NCBI GenBank assembly: GCA_030595665.1
Contig: JAUVCV010000018.1
Location: 1-42,782 of the forward strand
Direction of reading: 5' to 3'
DNA length: 42,782 bases
Source of the DNA: Methanogenium sp.
GTDB taxonomy: Archaea; Halobacteriota; Methanomicrobia; Methanomicrobiales; Methanomicrobiaceae
The notes under the pieces were generated by a model, which was given only the letters and a program-made list of their open reading frames with translations, did not search any database and was not told the origin of the DNA. The translations under genes and the position numbers were made by a program. Below are positions 16,901 to 24,429 of this stretch, piece by piece. Position 1 is the first letter of the stretch. The number at the start of each line of letters is the position of its first letter.

Positions 16901-18717
16901 TTATCGTCAGCATGCACGTCGAGGAATTCATTCACCAGTGAAACGGTGAGAAGCCCGGTCTGGAAGAGCGGGCCATGAATTTCACTGAAGGCGTCGGCAC
17001 CATTGCCGGTGAACATGGCATCCCCAATCCCCAGGGCAAGGGAGGCTGCGGCCATACCGGCACCACCGTTATCTGACGCCGCAATGTCAGAGTATTTGCC
17101 GACAAAGGATGCACCGACAATACCAGCACCAGCGAGGGTACCTGCAATATCTGTCGGGCACTTGCCGTTTTCATTTGCAGTGATATCCGATGCAACAACA
17201 TACGGGGCAATAATCCCGATACCGGCATAGCCGTTATTGTTCGCCGTAACGGAGGAGAGTGTCACATCCGGGCCCTCTTCGATGATATCATCAACAAAGA
17301 TGGAAACATTTTTCCCGAGCACAAATTCATCTTCAGAGACGACTGTTGCATCTGCCACAGACGCAGTCATTGCCATGAAGGTATCTTCGAGCACCGGTAC
17401 CCACTCAGTGGACTCTGTTGCCATACCAGTACTCCACACCTGGCCCACGGATGAAAGACTATCGTCCAGGGTAGCCATGGTGAGAATGCCCAGATATCCG
17501 TTATCATTCGCGGTGGAATCAGAGATGGTAACATTGCCTGTCGCATCAACCAGGATGCCTACAGACGGGTTATTCGTGGCTTTCACATCGTCAATGAGAC
17601 CATCACCGCAATACACTACAAAGAGACCGTTTCCTTCATGGCGAAGGTCATGAACCACTGAATTTGTCATCACCGCATTCTCAGTTGCCGCAGTATTACA
17701 ATCTGCATGGGACAAGGACATGCCGAGGCACTCCTCTCCATTCTCAATTGCTGCATTCCTGCAGCCTGTAGAGAGCACGGAACCCGGACTCCGATCTTGC
17801 TCCACACCATTCCCATCGAGGATCAATTCACTGGCAGTAAAGGTATCAAACCCGTTCAGAACCATTCCGTCGCCACCATTTTCAAAGGATTCAACACGGG
17901 AAATGTCGACCGTGGAGAGGTCTGATCCCTGTACAAAGAGACCATCCCAACCATTGTCCATGACAAGAATATCGGAGATCAGAGCTGTGGAGGTATCACC
18001 CAGATGCACAGAGACGCCACGCCATCCGTTCCCAGTGGCATCCACGAACGAAAGATACACCTCGTCACTGTCACATATTTTCAGGCCATCATCGTTGTTG
18101 TCGTAACAGACCAGTTCTGTGCCTTCGACGTAATCACTACTTTCCGTATGGATACCAGCCCGACCATTATCATGTGCTGCAATCCCAGTCAGCATGTTCT
18201 CATCATATCCGATGATATTGATACCATGCCTGCCGTTCTCTGCGGCCTCGACATTTGTGATCTGCATGGTTTGCCCGCCACCAATATCAGAATGTGCCAC
18301 CAGACCATTACGCAAAGCATTGGTCACCAGCAGATTGGAAACAGCATAATTACCGTTATAGAGGTACATTGAGCAGGCCCCGCAGCCGTAGTTACCGTCA
18401 ACCAGACCGGGCAATTCGATGGTTCCATTCATGCCGTCGATCACCGGCAGGTCACCGGCAGGAGAGGGGACACCGGCAATGGTCAGATCCCCCCCGGCTG
18501 CATCCACCACGACCGGTTCCTGGTAGACCGCATATGCAATCTCTATCGTGTCGCCACTTGTCCATTCGCTGTCCAGTGCTGTCTGAATCGTGGTGAAATC
18601 ACCCGTTCCATCGGGATTTACCACCCAGGTAGCCGCCATCGCAGGCGCTGCCACACACAGCACCGCAAATATTACTGTCAGGACAAGGAGTATACCCGTC
18701 CTTTTTTTTGATACCAT
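13957..18717 (-). CDS. Giant secreted right-handed beta-helix surface protein
   Basis: 1586 residues from ATG 18717, which has GGAGTGA at good spacing; the ATG at 18723 is too close to it. A Sec signal peptide ends at AMA-A (about residue 29-31). The body is a parallel beta-helix, with rungs of NGxxGI type from about residue 40 to 1340. Four near-repeats of the NG..G..I.P.VV motif begin at about 495, 734, 919 and 1152 (numbered from 18723). They are separated by non-helix inserts at about 418-490, 655-725, 842-910 and 1070-1145. A TGDD/SGDD-rich linker (1505-1545) and a Thr/Pro/Ala stretch lead to a C-terminal membrane helix and RRR. That resembles an archaeosortase-type sorting signal. It is likely a surface or S-layer associated adhesin or carbohydrate-binding protein. 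Confidence 0.85.
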   Translation of the reverse strand: MVSKKRTGILLVLTVIFAVLCVAAPAMAATWVVNPDGTGDFTTIQTALDSEWTSGDTIEIAYAVYQEPVVVDAAGGDLTIAGVPSPAGDLPVIDGMNGTIELPGLVDGNYGCGACSMYLYNGNYAVSNLLVTNALRNGLVAHSDIGGGQTMQITNVEAAENGRHGINIIGYDENMLTGIAAHDNGRAGIHTESSDYVEGTELVCYDNNDDGLKICDSDEVYLSFVDATGNGWRGVSVHLGDTSTALISDILVMDNGWDGLFVQGSDLSTVDISRVESFENGGDGMVLNGFDTFTASELILDGNGVEQDRSPGSVLSTGCRNAAIENGEECLGMSLSHADCNTAATENAVMTNSVVHDLRHEGNGLFVVYCGDGLIDDVKATNNPSVGILVDATGNVTISDSTANDNGYLGILTMATLDDSLSSVGQVWSTGMATESTEWVPVLEDTFMAMTASVADATVVSEDEFVLGKNVSIFVDDIIEEGPDVTLSSVTANNNGYAGIGIIAPYVVASDITANENGKCPTDIAGTLAGAGIVGASFVGKYSDIAASDNGGAGMAAASLALGIGDAMFTGNGADAFSEIHGPLFQTGLLTVSLVNEFLDVHADDNAGSGILMTSVITGCYKCTASGNEYGGIVTADPLSLGIAAFLVHFGSGFISEVDGLSEEDRFYLESLSTPAMQDVVTCYGTTDIALPSAVADIDIGNVSEEDVAILVDLLHQYMAISGIYVMDSAADDNGLFGMVVVSPKVVTYGFSADGNGYDGGSTLEALAGTGIVSLYLTGDFFDISVSENTGAGMVTVGVVSEYTSVTADDNGYAGIVTIDPLTLAAAALGYFVILDDDGVQVNMTADTAEVADLKMHADISKSVVMQEIVATYYTGTTSGVSAMDAIIIPDEGMGILLEHIELYFENAGVYATNVSASGNGYPGFVAIAPNVVMDGVTANDNGALNEDESTVLALAAGSGIIGLSIAGDYQDIAANGNTGAGIATAGVITDMAACEADENGVGVVSLFIVGDHTEIMADENALSGIVLGGINGTLTDSVAIENAGPGIVCVDPVAAALMYLVATPVGTADDAEPVSPETMALLCQLSGKTATVSSVSDDSETAWTLIEWAVEHVSSYEGDITELNETEILDLVLTHYLTNAGMSVSDVSVDNNGWQGVVILSPSVVIEDVAAEGNGYHGVSVISPWKAVDAFRWEHPAEPVGAERLSVRGIYAVSNEGAGLSVAGANGGNVMDVYGSDNYVGTLLGDSDNLMVLDSMFETNWNASVLCGGSKFNSLTPIGPVMPDGALTDPTGSCNNTFVGTAVDAGIVVYPNSSGNVFDNTFFDEAAEIATDISGDGPFVLYSTSGYWAPVLPDPQWRAHMGGCGIGVSGLGGFNTTVNITYNYSYGYPEATGADLYPQWAVNSTTPWEYWQFNAVTNDPVAMTIGPMQVPINPSADVLYGEFTDLMYIAPFWVEERSDDDPGHDAFMESLAENKNGYLNEYGVFVPYKPGEAPGDIPVEETGDGTGDDTGDDSGDDTGDNTGDSSGDDAGTSQQSDAGGNTPAAAGVTATATASSPVPTTTPAGVAPVIGALGILGALAVLRRR

Positions 18718-18761
18718 ACCCATTCACTCCTAAAAAGAATATATTGGATATAATTGCACAC

Positions 18762-18775
18762 ATATATCTATATTT
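18762..18775 (-). promoter_or_regulatory. TATA region of the surface-protein gene
   Basis: The minus strand reads AAATATAGATATATG, preceded by an A-rich CCAAAA that could act as BRE. A start about 25 nt downstream would fall near 18740, leaving a leader of about 25 nt that contains the TTAGGAGTGA ribosome binding site. Confidence 0.5.
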
Positions 18776-18951
18776 TTGGTAAGAATGATACTTTTAAGTA
18801 CAAAATCAATTTAGATCACAAAAATAAAGATAAATCAAATATTCAATGCAAAAATTCAGACAGCACATACCCACCGGGTGCCTCCCGCCAGAGACACCAC
18901 AGGTAAGTAGCAGCACGGGCAATCCCATAGTATCCATAATATCAGACCGAC

Positions 18952-19839
18952 ATGAACATGAACAGCACATCCCCACGAGTCAGCTTTGGCGAACCTGACA
19001 CCGCTGCAATCAGGAGGCACGGCCTTGCCGGGGTGGACATGCACTTCCACACCAACCACTCCGACTCCCCCACCTGCGTAGGTGATGCCCTCGCCCTTGC
19101 AAAGAAGAAGGGTATCGGACTTGCCATCACCGACCACAACGCCATCAGTGGAGTCGTTGAGGCACACCGACAGGACAACACCCTGCTTATACCGGGCATT
19201 GAGATCAGTGCCTGGGACGGGCCGCACATTCTCCTTTACTTCTACTCAGTGAACGACCTCACCGAATGCTACGAAAGACACATCGCAGACAAAAAGAGCA
19301 GCAGTCCGTACCTGGCAACATCCCTCACGACCCTGGAGATTGCCGCATTTGCAGACGACTACACCTGCCTCATGGTCGCTGCCCACCCTTTCGGCTACCT
19401 GCTCTTCAACAAGGGACTCGCAAAGTGCATCGAACACCGATATTTCTCTTCCCGGATGTACGGAGAGTTCGACGGTCTGGAAGTGATCAGCGGCGGCATG
19501 TCACGAACCCTCAATGAGAAAGCGGCAGACCTGGCGGAGTCCCGCGGCATGTGCATCACCGGTGGCACAGATGGCCACATCCTCTCCGACCTCGGACATG
19601 TGCTCACCTGTGCCCATGCAGAGACCACAGAGGAGTTTCTTGAGGCGGTGCTGCACCGAAAGAACTGTGTCATGGGCCGGGAGAAGAACCTCATGGAAAA
19701 ATGTGTGATGGCATCTGCCATGCTGCCGCAGTATCTGCCCTATACCTGGCCGTCATTGCAGGTGCACTATCACCAGAACCTGCCGCGGATCAGGCATTTT
19801 ATCGAAAATTACCCGAAAGAAAACAAAAAGAAAAGGTAG
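18952..19839 (+). CDS. PHP-domain metal-dependent phosphoesterase
   Basis: 295 residues. The PHP motifs are all visible: DMHFHTNHSD (HxH, about 30-39), ITDHNAISG, IPGIEISAWDG, AAHPFGY and GGTDGH near residue 203. This family hydrolyses phosphoesters such as small phosphorylated nucleotides or sugar phosphates with a trinuclear metal site; the substrate here is not predictable. Start ATG 18952 is followed two codons later by another ATG (18958). There is no operon partner, since the flanking genes point away from it. The C-terminus ends in a Lys-rich tail. Confidence 0.9.
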   Translation: MNMNSTSPRVSFGEPDTAAIRRHGLAGVDMHFHTNHSDSPTCVGDALALAKKKGIGLAITDHNAISGVVEAHRQDNTLLIPGIEISAWDGPHILLYFYSVNDLTECYERHIADKKSSSPYLATSLTTLEIAAFADDYTCLMVAAHPFGYLLFNKGLAKCIEHRYFSSRMYGEFDGLEVISGGMSRTLNEKAADLAESRGMCITGGTDGHILSDLGHVLTCAHAETTEEFLEAVLHRKNCVMGREKNLMEKCVMASAMLPQYLPYTWPSLQVHYHQNLPRIRHFIENYPKENKKKR

Positions 19840-19896
19840 CAACAGCAGCCCCGCAGCTGTTGAAGATTTCCTCCGGGACAGCTTCCTCTCCCACCC

Positions 19897-21360
19897 TCAC
19901 ATAATCCCGGATAAGAGACGGGAGAACGATTCCTTGCACCGCACCGTGAAAGTACGGTCACCATACATATCAGGAGTCACTTCTGTGCAGGAGGTAATAT
20001 CCTCTGCGAAGATCTGTTTCAGGGCGACAGGGATGTCCCCCTTATACAGGAAGGCATTCGCCTCAAAGTTCAGGCAGAAACTGCGTATATCCCAGTTGGC
20101 ACTGCCGACCGAGGCTGCGATACCATCAACGACGATGGTTTTCGCGTGGATAAACCCGTTGTCATAGGTATAGGCCCGCACGCCGGAGTCCATCAGTTCC
20201 CAGATATAGGAGAAACCCGCCCAGTAGACAAACGGGTGATCCGGTTTGCAGGGGAACATGATACGCACGTCCACACCGGATTCCGCTGCCATCTTCAGGG
20301 CATCCATAATACTCCCGTCGGGAATGAAGTAGGGTGTCTGTATCCAGACACTCTCCCGTGCATTGGCAATCAGGTTCAGATACCCCTTCTTTATCGCCTC
20401 GCCACGGGAATCAGGGCCGCTGGATACGATCTGCACCAGTGTCCCCTCCTGTTTTTCCGGGGACGGGAAATACCGGTCTTCAAAGCCGAGGTCGGCGTCC
20501 GCGGCATGGTTCCAGTCCATAAAGAACCTGACCTGCAGGGAATGCACCGCAGTGCCGGTGATCTTCAGGTGGGTGTCACGCCAGTTGCCAAGGGGGCCTT
20601 TGCCCAGATACTCATCGCCGATATTAAATCCGCCGATAAAACCAATCTTCCCGTCGATAACGGCAATCTTCCGGTGGTTGCGATAGTTGACCCGCATATT
20701 GATGTGAAGATATTTTGAGCGGAAGAACCAGGCGACCTCTCCCCCGGCATCGGTGAGTTCGCGGAAGAAATCCTTCGGCAGGCCCTGACAGCCGACGGCA
20801 TCCCCCAGCACCCGGACGGTCACCCCTTCCCGTGCCCTGCGTGCAAGGGCGACGGTTACCTGCCGGGAGAGCGTGTCGTCTCTGATGATGTAATACTCCA
20901 GATGGATGAAGTCCTCTGCACCGTCGATTGCCTTCAGCAACGCATCGAATTTGGCATTGCCGTCGGTATATATTTCCACCGCATTGTCGTTTGATATCAC
21001 TGCCTGGTCGTTTTTGAGCAGCATCGCAATCATATTGAGGTAGTCACCGGCCTTGTCTTCCGGTGGCACATGGATGCTCTCCAGCTTTTTCTCCTGTTGT
21101 GCGATTACCTCTTTTGCAATATGGTCGTCCTCTTCTTTCAGCCGGAATATCCGCTCCTTGTATATGGTCTGCCCAAAAACAAGGTACAGGAGGAACCCGA
21201 AGATGGGCAGGAAGAAGAGCACTGCCACCCATAAAAGAGCTGCAGAAGGTTTTTTTCGTTCAACAAAGACCACAGTAAGCGTAATGATGAAATTAATGAC
21301 CAAAAGAATGCCCAGAAGGCTGTACCCTAATATATCTAAACCTGACAGGAGAAAAACCAC
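19897..21360 (-). CDS. cls: Cardiolipin synthase (phospholipase D family)
   Basis: Membrane enzyme of the HKD family, likely making cardiolipin-type archaeal glycerophospholipid dimers. The start is taken as GTG 21360 because GAGGT lies 7 nt upstream. This gives 487 residues, the length of bacterial Cls (about 480-486), with two N-terminal membrane helices (about 2-30 and 38-63). The two catalytic motifs are His229-Lys231-Asp236 in HRKIAVIDG and His405-Lys407-Asp412 in HAKTIVVDG. The open frame to 21588 includes unrelated residues. A TATA-like TTATTATATG lies at about 21446-21456. Confidence 0.93.
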   Translation of the reverse strand: MVFLLSGLDILGYSLLGILLVINFIITLTVVFVERKKPSAALLWVAVLFFLPIFGFLLYLVFGQTIYKERIFRLKEEDDHIAKEVIAQQEKKLESIHVPPEDKAGDYLNMIAMLLKNDQAVISNDNAVEIYTDGNAKFDALLKAIDGAEDFIHLEYYIIRDDTLSRQVTVALARRAREGVTVRVLGDAVGCQGLPKDFFRELTDAGGEVAWFFRSKYLHINMRVNYRNHRKIAVIDGKIGFIGGFNIGDEYLGKGPLGNWRDTHLKITGTAVHSLQVRFFMDWNHAADADLGFEDRYFPSPEKQEGTLVQIVSSGPDSRGEAIKKGYLNLIANARESVWIQTPYFIPDGSIMDALKMAAESGVDVRIMFPCKPDHPFVYWAGFSYIWELMDSGVRAYTYDNGFIHAKTIVVDGIAASVGSANWDIRSFCLNFEANAFLYKGDIPVALKQIFAEDITSCTEVTPDMYGDRTFTVRCKESFSRLLSGIM

Positions 21361-21468
21361 AGAAACTACCTCGTTTGTATTCAGATAAAATTTCCATCCC
21401 GGACAGATATACCTGCCCGTAACGATTCCGGGAAACAGCGTCCCCGTACACATATAATAACAGACAGC

Positions 21469-21492
21469 GGCAGGAAGGAGAGGGTCCCTGCC
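21469..21492 (-). terminator. Hairpin just after the HTH-PAS gene
   Basis: GGCAGG (21469-21474) and CCTGCC (21487-21492) form a 6-bp GC-rich stem with a 12-nt loop, starting immediately after the HTH-PAS stop codon. It is not followed by a clear T run, so its terminator role is uncertain. Confidence 0.35.
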
Positions 21493-21493
21493 G

Positions 21494-23251
21494 TCAGAAT
21501 ATATCGGGGAGGGGTTGTGCCGAGGTGACCACGCCTGCCGGTGCCCCGTCTTCACCCGGCAGAATCGCATTCTGCCAGGCAACAGCAATCAACCTGCCGT
21601 CGGAACAGAGGAGGTGCCCATTCTCTGAGACTGCCGGGAAACTGCTGTTCTCCAGCACCGCAAAGAACCGCTGGCGCAGGACTTCCCGTGCATGTGGCGG
21701 GACGACAGTGTCAAACCAGTTCCTGCCGATGAGACCATCTGCCGGGTAGCCGAGCATCTCACTGCCCCGGCGGTTCATCGTCCGGATAGTGCCGTCCGGG
21801 GCGACAACGGCAATCAGGTTGCTGGCCGAATCAAGCGACTGCTGTGCCTGATCACGTTCCGCACGGATACGCTGTTCATTGCGGACCGTATCCGTCACAT
21901 CCCGGTAAATGCCGAGGATATAGTGGAGATGCCCTTTCCCGGAGAATATCGGGATCTTCTTGATCCAGAGGATCCGCTCTCCGATGCCGGGCACATCCAC
22001 AACAACCTCCGGTATATCAACCTCAACGCCTGACTGCAGGATATCTTCATCCCCACACAGAAGCATCCGGCAGAGATCCTGTGTAAATATCTCAGTGCAA
22101 TGTCTGCCCGCCACATCTTCAGAGGATACGCCAAACATCTCTTCAAACGAATGGTTCACAAACATGAGGGAATGGTCTTCAACGTTCGTGACGAGCACCT
22201 TTGCAGGAATATTCTGGACGATGGAGAAGAGAAATGACTTCCACTGCAGAAGTCTCTTTTCCTGCACCCGGCGCTCACTCACATCCCGACAGACCGCCCG
22301 GTACCCGGTGAAGTCCCCGAGGAGGTCATACCGCGGGGACGCACTCACCTCAACATTCACCATATGCCCGTCTGCATGCTGCATGGAGAGGGATACCACC
22401 GATCCCCGCCGCGGACCTTCCCGGCAGGCTGCAATGGCTGCACCCACCTCTGTACAGTCGAATTCCGGGACGTAGGAGAAGAGGGGCTGCCCCTCCATAC
22501 GTTCAGGGAGATGCCCCAGGATATCTTCCGTACGCGGGCTCACATAGGAGAAGGTCCAGTCATCCCCAATGATCCATATCGCATCACTGATGTCTTCGAC
22601 CAGAGTGCGGAACTTCAGTTCACTCTCACGCAGCGCCTCCTCTGCGACCTTTTTCCCGGTAATATCTTCCATGACAACGGCCACACCCGGCAGGCCGGAG
22701 TTGAGCACGGTGGGGATGGTCTTTACCCGGAAAAATACCTCTCCGTCCACCCGCATATACCGGAGTTCATCGGTCGAACCATTCCCTTCCATCGCATCCT
22801 TGATACGCCCCACGATCAGGGGATGGTCAAACGCACCGAGGGAGGAATTCCGCATCGGACACCCAAGGATTTCATCCCTGTCCCCTCCCAGAAAGGTGCA
22901 GACGGTATCGTTGACTTCGACAACCGTAAGCGACGGGTCCACCACAAAGACCATGTCCGCGGCACAGTCTATCATCGCGGAGATGGGCATCCGCTGTGAT
23001 ATGTAGAAGACCTTTGCCTTGCCATAGGTCTTCATCTCCACCTGCCCTGCCACGCGAAGCATGTCCAGGTAGCGTGAGACCGTGTTCCGGTTCATCCCAA
23101 TGGCGTCGGCGATGTCGCGGACTGCCATCCCTTTGGGGTTCTCCCTGAGAACCTCACAGATCCGGGTTAATTCCTGAGGAAAGGCGCCAAGCATGTATGG
23201 ATAGAATTTTTTCGCATCATATGTTATAGGTTTCGTTAATGCATGGGCCAA
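21494..23251 (-). CDS. HTH-PAS regulator with four PAS domains, no kinase
   Basis: Up to 585 residues. Residues about 25-85 form a winged helix (GMAVRDIADAIGMNRNTVSRYLDMLRVAG is its helix-turn-helix stretch, residues 41-69), the kind found fused to PAS domains in Methanomicrobiales. Four PAS/PAC units follow at about 90-205, 212-325, 335-455 and 462-580. PAC-type ends include VVMEDITGKK, AVCRDVSERR and GIYRDVTDTV. There is no histidine kinase or effector domain, so output is probably DNA binding. The start is uncertain: TTG 23251 is the longest frame, while ATG 23194 starts directly before the family's LGAFPQELTR. A TATA-like ATTTAAAT lies at 23297-23304 and a hexamer array at 23262-23288. 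Confidence 0.85.
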   Translation of the reverse strand: MAHALTKPITYDAKKFYPYMLGAFPQELTRICEVLRENPKGMAVRDIADAIGMNRNTVSRYLDMLRVAGQVEMKTYGKAKVFYISQRMPISAMIDCAADMVFVVDPSLTVVEVNDTVCTFLGGDRDEILGCPMRNSSLGAFDHPLIVGRIKDAMEGNGSTDELRYMRVDGEVFFRVKTIPTVLNSGLPGVAVVMEDITGKKVAEEALRESELKFRTLVEDISDAIWIIGDDWTFSYVSPRTEDILGHLPERMEGQPLFSYVPEFDCTEVGAAIAACREGPRRGSVVSLSMQHADGHMVNVEVSASPRYDLLGDFTGYRAVCRDVSERRVQEKRLLQWKSFLFSIVQNIPAKVLVTNVEDHSLMFVNHSFEEMFGVSSEDVAGRHCTEIFTQDLCRMLLCGDEDILQSGVEVDIPEVVVDVPGIGERILWIKKIPIFSGKGHLHYILGIYRDVTDTVRNEQRIRAERDQAQQSLDSASNLIAVVAPDGTIRTMNRRGSEMLGYPADGLIGRNWFDTVVPPHAREVLRQRFFAVLENSSFPAVSENGHLLCSDGRLIAVAWQNAILPGEDGAPAGVVTSAQPLPDIF

Positions 23252-23765
23252 CGCTCAGCCACAATGCACGCCTCAATGCTTGGCATTGGGCACAACATTT
23301 AAATACTTGACAACCGAATAGGTAACTAGTACCAGCTTGGCACAAGTTGGGAACCAATAAATCACTTCCACAGTGGTCTTTCACCAGAGATCCACAATGG
23401 CTGCACCCTGCCTTATCCGAATAGGGATACCGGATAAGGCACGGGGCATCCACCAGGGAGAAAGAGATACCAGAGAAAAGGGGCGCAACACACCTTAACA
23501 TACCATACCTCTCAACACACGTACCACGAACAAAACCAATACCACACCTCGCGCCCCTAACACCAACTCTTAAGGATCTCACTTTTTGATTTCTTTTTTC
23601 AAAAAAATACGGATATGTTACCTGTTTCTTTCCATTCTCTTCATCGCAAACACCTTTCCGTGGAACCATTGCCTGGCACACCCGGCAGGAAAAGATGATA
23701 TATACATCCATATCCTCAAAAACAAGCCTACATGAAAATGTGGCTGTGACCCCATGATATGACAT
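23217..23765 (-). CDS. Doubtful Cys-rich ORF
   Basis: An uninterrupted frame of 183 codons in a stretch with no other gene. At this base composition that is longer than expected by chance. It contains many cysteines, including CRVC followed by C at 41, and CSHCGSLVKDHCG, reminiscent of zinc ribbons. Against it: the middle part is low-complexity and matches the GT-rich strand of a strongly structured segment. There is also no clear ribosome binding site at ATG 23765 (GAGGAT sits next to an internal ATG at about 23711). Its 3' end overlaps the TTG start of the HTH-PAS gene. It could be a zinc-binding protein or an artefact of a non-coding RNA locus. Confidence 0.3.
   Translation of the reverse strand: MSYHGVTATFSCRLVFEDMDVYIIFSCRVCQAMVPRKGVCDEENGKKQVTYPYFFEKRNQKVRSLRVGVRGARCGIGFVRGTCVERYGMLRCVAPLFSGISFSLVDAPCLIRYPYSDKAGCSHCGSLVKDHCGSDLLVPNLCQAGTSYLFGCQVFKCCAQCQALRRALWLSVGPCINETYNI
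23262..23288. promoter_or_regulatory. Candidate operator: CAATGC hexamer array
   Basis: CAATGC occurs at 23262-23267 and 23274-23279, exactly 12 bp apart, and its complement GCATTG at 23283-23288. The last two form a dyad with a 3-bp centre. The array lies between the TATA-like ATTTAAAT (23297-23304) and the start of the HTH-PAS gene, where an autoregulator would bind. Confidence 0.35.
23409..23441. other. Strong 11-bp inverted repeat
   Basis: TGCCTTATCCG (23409-23419) and CGGATAAGGCA (23431-23441) are perfect complements with an 11-nt loop. It is one of the longest perfect stems I saw in the window. It lies in the 640-bp gap upstream of the HTH-PAS gene and is accompanied by a second long-range stem at 23479-23558. 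Confidence 0.7.
23479..23601 (+). ncRNA. Possible non-coding RNA 3' part: stem with CA-rich loop, then T tracts
   Basis: AGGGGCGC (23479-23486) pairs with GCGCCCCT (23551-23558), enclosing 64 nt of almost G-free CA-rich sequence (two Gs by my count). About 23 nt later come TTTTT and TTTTTT tracts (23583-23599), as at archaeal terminators. With the hairpin at 23409-23441 and a palindromic TATA-like ATTTAAAT at 23297-23304, a plus-strand transcript of about 270 nt from near 23327 is conceivable. It matches no RNA family I recognise. Confidence 0.3.
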
Positions 23766-23894
23766 TTCCGGACCAAAATAAACAAACTGTCACCATTATG
23801 CGGTTTAGATAGGCCGGAACACATCAGGACATTCCAGACAATAAACAGGAAAAAAGATGATTTGGGAATCAGATTGGAATCTCTAAGCCCGGAT

Positions 23895-24236
23895 TCACTC
23901 CCACTGCACACGTTCTGCAGGACTGTCCAGAACCAGGGAGCAGCGTTCCAACCCCCCCATAGCCTCACCAATAGCACTGTCCACTCTGCCGCGCAGTGCA
24001 ATCCATTCATGTTCCTCTGCATTCTCTAAGCAGTCGATCTCAACCTCTGCCTGACTGATAAGTCGGTCAATGTTCAGATTACAGGCACTGACATTTTCCT
24101 GCACTGCCTGCGGCGCACCCTCAATCCGTTCACGGACATGTGCTTCAATCTCCCGAACCTCATCCAGCCGGGCACGTGACTGTTCAATAAACACTTCCCG
24201 CGTTGTGTCTCTGTGTATTAATCCACTTTCTGGCAC
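23895..24236 (-). CDS. Small helical/coiled-coil protein of unknown function
   Basis: 113 residues from GTG 24236, chosen because the strong GGGGGGTG lies 7 nt upstream; the frame is open to 24323, but the extra N-terminus is not protein-like. The product is almost wholly helical and acidic (TREVFIEQSRARLDEVREIE, HVRERIEGAPQAVQENV, LISQAEVEIDCLENAEEHEW), suggesting a helical bundle. It lies downstream of the receiver-PAS gene on the same strand with about 190 bp between. That protein also ends in a helical segment, so an interaction is possible but unproven. No family recognised. Confidence 0.6.
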   Translation of the reverse strand: MPESGLIHRDTTREVFIEQSRARLDEVREIEAHVRERIEGAPQAVQENVSACNLNIDRLISQAEVEIDCLENAEEHEWIALRGRVDSAIGEAMGGLERCSLVLDSPAERVQWE

Positions 24237-24429
24237 TTTCCAACACCCCCCATGGGATGCCAGTCCCTTGGACGTCATTCCATAAAATATCTTCCACATC
24301 CACATAAGAGAAGAATCAACCAAATAAACACATGAATTCCATTAAATTATTCAAATTCCAGGAAAAAAAAGAATCAGGCATACCTATCTCTACAGGATAG
24401 AACCTGTCTGCAATGTGGATCTGCCCATC

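Noticed and set aside
23618..24022. 134-codon minus-strand frame
   Set aside because: It overlaps the helical-protein gene in another frame and is Trp/Cys-rich in a shadow-like way.
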